A DNA stretch of 64,000 nucleotides. It comes from Eucalyptus grandis (lineage: Eukaryota > Streptophyta > Magnoliopsida > Myrtales > Myrtaceae). Below, piece after piece: positions 56,598 through 64,000 of the stretch. Every line of letters begins with the position of its first letter. Positions within the stretch are counted from its first letter, which is position 1. The stretch is from positions 42,701,529 through 42,765,528 of the forward strand of contig NC_052616.1 of NCBI RefSeq assembly GCF_016545825.1, written 5' to 3'. Made by a program: the position numbers and the translations under genes. The notes beneath the pieces were generated by a model, which was not told the DNA's origin, did not search any database, and worked only from the letters and a program-made list of their open reading frames with translations.

Positions 56598-57654
56598 CTC
56601 CTGGCTATGCTCTACAAGGAGTCAAAATTAGATTTGGCAAAAGGCTCAGCCATTCTTAAGGCTTATAAATAATCATTAAATGGCACTGAGATAAACCAAT
56701 GAGTGAACTTCCTAAACCTCGCATAAGGAAGCCACTCAACCTAGATGCGTCCTAAACACGCAATTATCTATTAATGGCAAAACCTAACCATGTTTTTCTA
56801 CATTTACTCTATCTATCCAAATTACATCAAATTTATTTAATCAAGATATAACGCATAGGTAATTTCCATAATACTTTCCACATGCTTGAGTCAATCGTAC
56901 GAGTACACAATATAGTTAAATCATGCGCCAATGCCATGCTATAATATGGACCTAATCACATACAAATCTCATACACTTGTCACACAAATATGTCCATATT
57001 ATTATGGCCACTTATGAGCCAAGACCAACCCAAAGGTTCGCAATCATTTGGCATAACCCGGCATCGTCTCACTCCATCGAACATGGTAATGTCCTGCGTA
57101 AACACATCAAGACAACATTTCTGTAAGGAGATTCATTCTAAAATTCATCCGCGAATGGCATCCCATTGACTTAGGGGCATCTGAACAGAATTGGGCATCG
57201 TCCCACGTAAAATGCATCAAGACAGGTTCACACCCCGCGGAAAACATGTCTAGGTCTTTTGGTGGTCACACGAGCATTTTATTACACAATTCATTTCATA
57301 TCTTTCTCATTAATCAATGTGATGCCCATGCAATATGCAACAATCTTTGCCATATGCCATCATGTCATACACATCCCTCATATTATATCATATAAATGCA
57401 CCATTTAATTCACGAGCCCATGACGTATAGGTCACTTATCAAAATAGAATAATTTCATCATAACATGTCAAAATCATTTATGATGTGTCAGCATAAACCA
57501 TCAAATAGCTCATCTTTCAATTAATATACATATCACAATGCCACAACATACTTTAGTAACGTGCTTTATCACAACATCACTTCATATAACCTATATCACC
57601 ACGTAATAGTATATCATTCTATTATGACATATTATAACAACATATCATACTTCA

Positions 57655-58010
57655 CTTATCACAACCCGATAACTCATTGCCCTAAATTTGATAACTTATC
57701 ATAAAAAACCCGATAAATTTTCATCTAACGTTCAATAATTTATCGTTAAAAGTCCGATAACCTATCGCCCTAAACATAATAGCTTATCATCAAAGACCCA
57801 ATAACCTATTGGCAAAATCTCGATAACTTATCATCCAAAACCTAATAACTTATAATCTAACATTCAATAACCTATCTCCAAAAGTCCAATAACCTATTGT
57901 CTCGTACATGATAGCTAATCGTCCATAACTTGATAGTTTATTGTCTAAAGCTTGTTAACCTATCACCCTAAATTCTATAACTTATCGGTAAAACTTCGAT
58001 AGCCTATTGA
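57655..58010. repeat. Tandem repeat of about 25-28 bp ('cgataacctatcgccctaaa')
   Basis: About 13 diverged units alternating 'ataacttatc' and 'aaaacccg'-like parts, in the presumed LTR intron of D. Confidence 0.85.
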
Positions 58011-59859
58011 AACCCACGAGATAACTAGTATATCTGGTAAAGCCGTTAAAGGATTTTAACACAATAGACTTGAGAATTCGACTAAGAATCGATTGCTCGA
58101 CCATGCTAATCTACAATGGTCATTACGACATAGTTAAAAATCGATTAGAGACTAGATTAAGTATGGGTGATTCCACCTAATTGCAAAATTCTCGTCGATC
58201 GGCATTAGACCGATTTTTCTGTCGTTTTGGTACCCTATGTCTGTATTTGAAATCTCGAGATTTTCACGACAACCAAGAGTCACCAATGTGTCAAAGATGT
58301 ACAATATGGCTCGAAAATAATCAACCACTGGTCAATTGCACTAAAAATTCCTAAAAGCTACCCGATAGGTTAAGTCATGCTAAAATCGCGCCCGATTGAA
58401 ATTAACCGCGAATTTAAACCGATTTCAGAAATTGAAAGTTATGTCATGTCATGATTCATTTTAGGAATGTCAACTCATCCTCCAAAGATTTTTCTGCAAA
58501 CCGAGATTTTCGGCGAAAAATCAAAGGCTATTTTGAATCAAGAAAATTATAGTACTGTTTTTTGTTGCAATTTTAGCCGTCAAGTTAGTTCAATTGACAA
58601 GGAAAAATGTGAATTTAAGTGTGGGCACCTTGGGTGATTTTATGGGCACCAAATTGAGTCCAATTGAAGAGAAATTGAAATGGAATTGAAGAAGGAAAGT
58701 GGCAAATTCATAGGCCAAGGGGGTGTGCAACATTTGAGGCATCAAATGAAGCTTGTAGAGGAAGATTGAAGGGGAATTGGCTGCCGTGGATAGGGCAGAG
58801 CTGGTGGGGGCTAAGCAATGAGTATTTGGCTTGATATTTAGGCCATTAGGAGACCCCTCTTCAACCAGAAGCTTATTCTTCCTTATTAAGCCACTTTATC
58901 CAATGTTAAGACCTTGGAAAACTTGAGAGAACCAAAGAGAGACCCCCCAGCCCGTCGACCACTACCGAAGCCCCCTGCCGCCATCGCACGCCCATCGCGC
59001 CGCTAGCGAGCCTGCGCAATCGTCCCGCTAGCCCGTGCCTCCTGTCGCGCCCAGCTGTTGTCCCAAGTCACTTGGTCGCCATCGAAGCTCAGCTGAAGCT
59101 CCACCGTCACCTTCCAACCATTGTCCGCCTCCGCCGTCGACCACTATAGCCACCACCGCCGTCCCTTGCCATTTCAGCCCCATCTAGCTGCCCATTCCAG
59201 CCTTTCTTGGCCCAAGCAGAAGCCAAAACCTCACAGTGGGCTGTGAACTTCAAGGCCCATTTTTAGGACTGTCCGAACCTCCATTGGTGTCACTAGAGGC
59301 TTGGTTGTCACCCTCCTTCATGTCGCCATCGCCGTGAACTCATCGAATCGCTAAACCGGTGAGTTTACTTGCTAAATCTGCTTAGGGAGCTAATGATGTT
59401 TGAGGAGTGATTAGTTTAAGCTAATTAGGGATTATGTGGTTAATTAGATTAGATTAGTGATTTAATTGCTTATTTATGCATGTTAGGTGGTTAGAATAGA
59501 CTAATTAAGGGTTAAATAGATTGTGCTATTTATCTAGATAGGTTCAGAAATTTTCTAGGCCCGTTTAGGTGGTTAAATTAACATTTCCGGCCTAAGTTTG
59601 CATTTATTGGATTGATTAGTATTTATTTAAATATTTAATATTTTCCGAAAATTATACCGGGATAGCTGGTGATCGGAATTTCGTGTTGATTGTAATGGTG
59701 TGCTTAGTTTATACAATTGAATGCTAAATTGTGCAAATTGAGTGGTAATTGTGGCTTTGGATATTTATTCCAAAATTGTGAAATTTTGATATTTAAATAG
59801 AAAAGTCTCAAGTGTCGGGTTTGACACCGAAAATGGTTTTAAATATTTTATTAGCTTGT

Positions 59860-59990
59860 GCAAGCAATAATTTGTATCAGCATCAGCTTGTGTGAGCAAT
59901 AATATGTATCAACTTGTGTGAGCAACAATCTATATCAACTTGTGAGAGCAATAATTCTTGGCTACGCCAGAAGATCAATGTGCATTGGTA
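59860..59990 (+). repeat. Minisatellite in LTR F ('agcttgtgtgagcaataat')
   Basis: Four to five units of 28-30 bp, related in sequence to the B1 array at 22600. Confidence 0.8.
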
Positions 59991-60235
59991 AATCATGCTT
60001 ATGTGAGTAATAATCGAATCGGAAAGTGTGATTAATGAAAGTGAAGCGCCGAATTATGGGCGAAATGATGTGGCATGGTATGAGACGTGTCATAATGATT
60101 TTGTCTTATAATCAGGACCCCTGGATCGATTGTATTGATTGTATCGATTGCATTGATTGACTGATCGATTGTATTAATTGAATTGAATTGATGATTGATT
60201 GATTGATTGAGTAAGTGAATTGTACTAACATGCAG

Positions 60236-60252
60236 AAGAGAAATGAGACGAG
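60236..60252 (+). other. Predicted 17-nt microexon of LTR F
   Basis: ACTAACATGCAG before, ACGAG|GTAAGT after. Same ACTAACATGCAG-type acceptor as B2. Confidence 0.6.
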
Positions 60253-60379
60253 GTAAGTCATTTGTCTTGTGTGCAAAGACTGCCTATAGGCGTATTTCCT
60301 TCATAATCAAAGTTTTGGGGGTGAACTTGCCGAGACATTGTCTCACCCCGTCATGGGCCCATTCTTTATAGGTCCTTAG

Positions 60380-60670
60380 ATGGCGGCCCCACCAGTTCGT
60401 TACGGTCAGCCTCAGAGGGTTACCAAGCAGGTGACTGATTTCCCTGTTCCTGGAGGTCACGAGGTCTAGGTCTATGATCTCGTAGTGACCACCGTCTAGG
60501 TTGATGAAGGCCTACCTGAGAGGATACCTCATTGATTTAAGGCGTGGTCCCCTCCAGGGTTTTGAGGTCCTAACTATGGTAGTAGACACCGCTTTTGGAG
60601 AGGGTACAACTGATCATCCTAATGGTGCTGTGGTGGACCCACCGCCCCAGGAGCCTGCGAAGTCCGAATG
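60380..60670 (+). pseudogene. LTR-borne small protein (LTR F), several stops
   Basis: ATG in the cttag-ATGGC context nine bases after the acceptor. M-A-A-P-P-V-R-Y-G, a decayed T-T-V-x-V-D-E-G-L-P, F-K-A-W, then after a frameshift A-F-G-E-G-T-T-D, matching A-F-G-E-G-T-A-D of B2. The acidic tail is absent; it ends P-A-K-S-E-stop. Confidence 0.65.
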
Positions 60671-61475
60671 ATCGATGAACGTGTCCGGCTAGTGGACTGT
60701 AGGACAGTTTCCTTTGGAGGGCTGATCTTTTTGTTAGATAGACTTTTGTATATAAACCGAGGTGTTTATAAAAGTGTTTGGTTGTGAAATTGTTTCCCAG
60801 TTTTTCTATCTCGTGTTGGTTGTTGTCAGGGGAATCATTTCACTTCCACATGTGCATAAAATGAATGGATTGGCGACACGTCCTGGGACATCACAAATTT
60901 ATCGACCACTGAGGGATGTGCACGCACTCGAGGATTCGGGGTGTGACACCCTAAGTGTAGCAACAACCCTAATCAAGGGCTATAAAGCCATTTACATGCA
61001 ATCCAAGCTTTGTAAAGTGTTGGAGGAAGGTGCGGCAAGGCTGGACAGCTACTGGTCAAGCCTCCATAGTGCACGTGGGAGGCTAGATGGTGGCTGGACG
61101 GTGGCTGGACGGCAGCTGATCAGCGACTGGATAGCAATTAGCTGGCGGCAGTGGCCTCCAGGCTTCCTGGGGACCAAACCACAAGGGAGAAATAGGGAGA
61201 AAAAGTTGCTATGAGGGCTAGACTGTCACACCCCCGCCCCACCTTTGGCATTAGAGCATGACCCAACAGCATAACATTGACGCCCCAGGCAACATCAAAT
61301 GTCTCGAAATTCTTTTATCTTTAGTTAAGCACATGTGGAAGCGATCATAAACAATCCCCATACAAACAAACATGGACATCGGGCAAGACATATGCAAACC
61401 AAGCAAATAAAAGCAACATATACAATATGATATACATATTCACACATCAAAAGCTGTTTTGATTACATGCATAGC

Positions 61476-61553
61476 CTAGCTCCTCTGTTGAGCTCCTCCC
61501 AAAAGCGGCCCCCATGCTAGATTCATTCCCTCTTTAGACCCAGGTTCACCCAT
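61476..61553 (-). CDS. Short ORF in the last exon of LTR G, 25 aa
   Basis: ATG seven bases after the acceptor; ends W-G-P-L-L-G-G-A-Q-Q-R-S, reminiscent of the G-P-L-P end of the LTR protein family. Too short to be sure; may be a remnant of a longer copy. Confidence 0.3.
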   Translation of the reverse strand: MGEPGSKEGMNLAWGPLLGGAQQRS

Positions 61554-62768
61554 CACACACCTGAAATTGTGAGAACAAAAAGAGTGAGTCGATGACTCAC
61601 TAAATAGAAATCCCTAATTCTCCTATAGAAGGATATCTCATCGTTGATCATCGGATACAAGGTCACCACCCACTTGTCGATGGCAAATCAATAGCAAAGA
61701 TCATGCCTTGCCTTGCTTATGCATGTGAAAGGCTCTCAACCGTCTATGTGCTTTCAAGAATCAAATATAATGAGTTAGTACATATAAACAAGCTTTCCAA
61801 AGATTCGTGACTTAGGATCATCTCGGTCACAAAAAGGGATGCGTGCATCTCATGGAACTCTTTCAAGCGCTAAGTGACCCAATTCAAACATATACTCAAA
61901 TTGATGTAAGGACTTAACAATACATATCAAAACAAACTTAGCTTTTGCAAGCATCACACATGTATCATGGAACACACGTGGACTTTCATTTTTTTTTTTC
62001 GATATCATATTAGTTGAAATTAATTGGCTCTTCCAGTAACAACCGGGCATCGGTCCCCCCTTCACAACCAGCATCATCCCGACCCTATTATCTAGATGGT
62101 ATCTAGGGCGACCCCTAGGTATCGGCCTCACCCGGGCCGACATCGTCCACGATCTCAATATCGAGATGGCATCTAGGGCTTTACCCCAGGCAACGAACTG
62201 GCATCCCCTAGCGTCAGCATATAAGTCCATTGTGTGTCCATGCATTTCAAGTATCAACCGATTCATTTTATGTTTAAACTTTTAGCCGAATGAAAGACCC
62301 AAAGGCGTGCCATGCAAGGTGAACTAATGAACGACTCTTGTGTTTTACTAAATCAAACTCATGTCGGATGTGATTCAGGCTCTTGACCTTGACTTGGAAC
62401 CATTCATTCAGACTTTAGCATTGTCCATAGTCACCGAGACCTCTCCTCGACATCCGGGTGTGCTCGACACTCATGCGGGATCATAAACTTAATTAATGCA
62501 ACAACAAACAATAGAGACGCAACAAGCATAACAATACAAAACCAACACAAGAAAACGATGACATGATCCTAAAATCGATAAGCATAGTACATCGCCATAT
62601 CAAAAAGTTAGGAAAATCTACTTACTACTTTCCGGACCTAGCTCCAAGATGCTTCTTTGGTGGTCGATTGGTGTCTAGGGTGGCTTGGAAGAGAAGGGCG
62701 TGAAAGAGATGGGGGGAAGGGAGAGGAAAAGAGAGAAAGGGCAAAGCTTAAATGTGAGGATGACTCAT

Positions 62769-62780
62769 CCTATTTATAGG
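62769..62780 (-). promoter_or_regulatory. TATA box of LTR G
   Basis: CCTATAAATAGG, palindromic, upstream of the purine-rich leader and donor. Confidence 0.5.
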
Positions 62781-63171
62781 CCTCTTCTTCTTTGATTTTT
62801 ATTGCAAACTCATGATGATGCCAAAATGACGAGTTGGCCTACCTATCTTCTTAAGTTGGTGCCTAGGTCCTTTGATGTTGGCTTGTGATTGGTCCACCTA
62901 TTTGCTTACTCTCCAAGGCTCAATCTAGGCTCGTTATTGCCTATGGCGCCTAAGGGACACATAAGCCCCTTTAATGCCTAATGTCTTCTTCTAATTGGTT
63001 GGTCCTTGCCTTATTCATCAAGGCTACATTTTAGGGTCATCATACCCTAAGATTTACTTAAGATTTGGTCATTAAGAAACTTGATTTTTGGACAACTTGT
63101 TCTCCAAGTTTCTTCTCTTTAACACACTAAGGATCTTATCTTCAAGCCAAGAAGACTCTAGATTGGCTTCT

Positions 63172-64000
63172 TGTGGCACCCCCTAAACGAACCCCAATCC
63201 GTTAGGGTGGCCACAGATACCTTTGCTTTCTCTTGACCTAATAATCTATTACTTTGATACCATAGAAATTTAGTAAGTCCATGAATCCTGGGGGTTTATA
63301 TCCTTTCCATAGGTCCCTACGCAGTTTACATAGCAAAAGCGTATCCAACAACTCGCTTCCATATTTAAAACAATGCACACCAACTAAACATTTTTATAGG
63401 TAAAAGCCAAACACTTTTATTTACATAAATCTAATGGACATCATTCAGTCAGTACGCCAAAAATGCCGCGTTTTCTATACCCGGCTACATACCAAAAGAT
63501 ACCCGACTTTCTTTTTCCCAACAATCATATACGTAAATCCATCAGCAGTATCGGCATCCAAAAGTCTTGCCTTTGCTATCCCTAGCTCGCGGTCACTCCA
63601 CACCACTTGGTTCCCTGTTGTCATCTTCTGGTGGCAATGGCAGTGGCCCCAGAGTACGTCCATCCCTCCAAACATACAAGACGACAAACTCCTGACGCAC
63701 GAGACCCGAGGGTAGGCCAGTGTCAATAGTCAATATCACCCTCACCAAGAAGAATGTCAATCCAAGTGATTCGTAGTCATGATACTCCAACTGTTCCCAC
63801 CGCAAATCGATAAGGATCCCATAGAAAGTACAGGGAGGCACGAGCAGTAGAGACATCTTGTCTAATCTGAAATGTTAGTCCCCAAAAAGGGGTGAGTACA
63901 ACCACCCAACAGTTGAAGATCTACCAAGCTATACTATGCAAGCCATCACAATCCAAGTCCATGCAAGATAGATAAAACAAGTAATCAAAGAATGAGTATG
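63172..64000 (-). repeat. Family-A LTR (A2), minus strand, cut by the window end
   Basis: Reverse complement ends GGGGGTGCCACA at 63172 and matches the A LTR ends ('aaacccccagg', 'atggacttactaa', 'ggtatcaaagtaa'). It contains the hairpin pair 63880-63908 and acceptor (exon begins 63866). No PBS follows. Confidence 0.75.
63593..63856 (-). CDS. LTR-borne small protein (LTR A2), 87 aa, intact
   Basis: ATG ten bases after the acceptor (ATTAGACAAG). Shares with the 14407 copy T-F-Y near residue 10, a hydrophobic middle, D-T-G-L-P-S-G, Q-E-F, R-D-G-R and G-P-L-P-L-P-P. Most other residues differ, yet length and frame are kept. A short Glu/Asp-containing end follows. Confidence 0.6.
   Translation of the reverse strand: MSLLLVPPCTFYGILIDLRWEQLEYHDYESLGLTFFLVRVILTIDTGLPSGLVRQEFVVLYVWRDGRTLGPLPLPPEDDNREPSGVE

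Larger units (their letters stand above)
55928..58012 (-). repeat. 5' LTR of gypsy D, truncated by LTR F
   Basis: On the minus strand it ends GGGCGTGACA at 55928. It includes the ORF 56597-56397 and a tandem repeat 57655-58010, and stops where plus-strand LTR F sequence begins. Confidence 0.75.
58013..60948 (+). repeat. LTR F (B-type), first about 95 bp missing
   Basis: Starts inside the conserved 'gagataactag' block near 58018, keeps the GC-rich leader, donor CCG|GTGAGT at 59359, minisatellite, microexon 60236-60252, a 119-base intron, acceptor 60371, broken ORF, and ends GGGTGTGACA at 60948. No PBS follows. 60949-61223 shows no supported feature. Confidence 0.82.
61224..62900 (-). repeat. 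Long LTR G, minus strand; start not resolved
   Basis: Ends (minus strand) GGGGGTGTGACA at 61224. TATA-like CCTATAAATAGG at 62780-62769, purine-rich leader, donor AGTA|GTAAGTAG (exon end 62626), intron of about 1060 bases, hairpin GTGAGT-catcg-ACTCAC at 61600-61584, acceptor CAATTTCAG, last exon from 61560. No PBS adjoins. 62900-63171 shows nothing definable. Confidence 0.6.

Noticed and set aside
61850..62266. 138-aa minus-strand ORF in LTR G
   Set aside because: It falls inside the predicted LTR intron and has no match to other copies or to known domains.
1..64000. tRNA, rRNA or organellar insertions
   Set aside because: None recognised by eye; the only tRNA-like sequences are retroelement primer-binding sites.

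Overview
This is plant nuclear DNA: spliceosomal introns, a DUF26 (Gnk2-type) secreted-protein gene, a papain-type cysteine protease, and dense Ty1/copia, Ty3/gypsy (chromovirus and Tat/Ogre), LINE, MULE-like and MITE-like sequence. The style of the short inverted-repeat elements and the long LTRs recalls a woody eudicot of the Myrtales (Eucalyptus-like); that is inference from memory, not a search. Only two host genes are recognisable and both are broken.

Layout. 1-1573: 3' part of a long gypsy LTR (family A). 2041-26323: one multi-level nest. A DUF26 secretory-protein gene (minus strand) was split inside its signal peptide by a copia element (2874-26301). A solo LTR of family B (B1, 5670-23419, exact TSD TGTGG) sits in the copia integrase. 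B1 in turn holds a MULE-like element (6390-10870, 10-bp TSD), itself holding a second solo B LTR (B2, 6786-10373, exact TSD CCAGC), and a complete but dead Del/Tekay-like chromovirus (A, 11829-21725). 26860-30672: copia gag relic, foldback element, MITE. 30673-30772: 100-N gap. 30773-40805: a degenerate gypsy with B-type LTRs whose 5' LTR carries a Tat/Ogre-like solo LTR (31211-34350, TSD GGCAT). 40949-42281: cysteine protease pseudogene. 43390-64000: MITE fragment, minus-strand long LTR C, a decayed L1-like LINE, a Tat/Ogre fragment, minus-strand gypsy fragment D, B-type LTR F, and minus-strand LTRs G and A2.

Most interesting result. The long LTRs are not just promoters. Lined up with each other on both strands, they share a gene-like plan inside the LTR: TATA-like box (seen in A and G), leader exon with a splice donor, an intron holding a copy-specific minisatellite, in family B a 17-18 nt microexon and a second intron of about 120 nt, a hairpin whose stem covaries just before the 3' splice site, a last exon encoding a small protein, and an AATAAA signal. 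The protein family (copies at 9482, 14407, 21025, 44516, 56597, 60380, 63856) has a core resembling T-[IL]-W-[VM]-[ND]-x-G-L-P ... H-x-F-x-A-W-[YF] ... G-P-L-P, and some copies carry an acidic tail ending D-P-D-E-D. I do not recognise it as a described domain. A solo LTR would then be a complete transcription unit able to outlive the element body.
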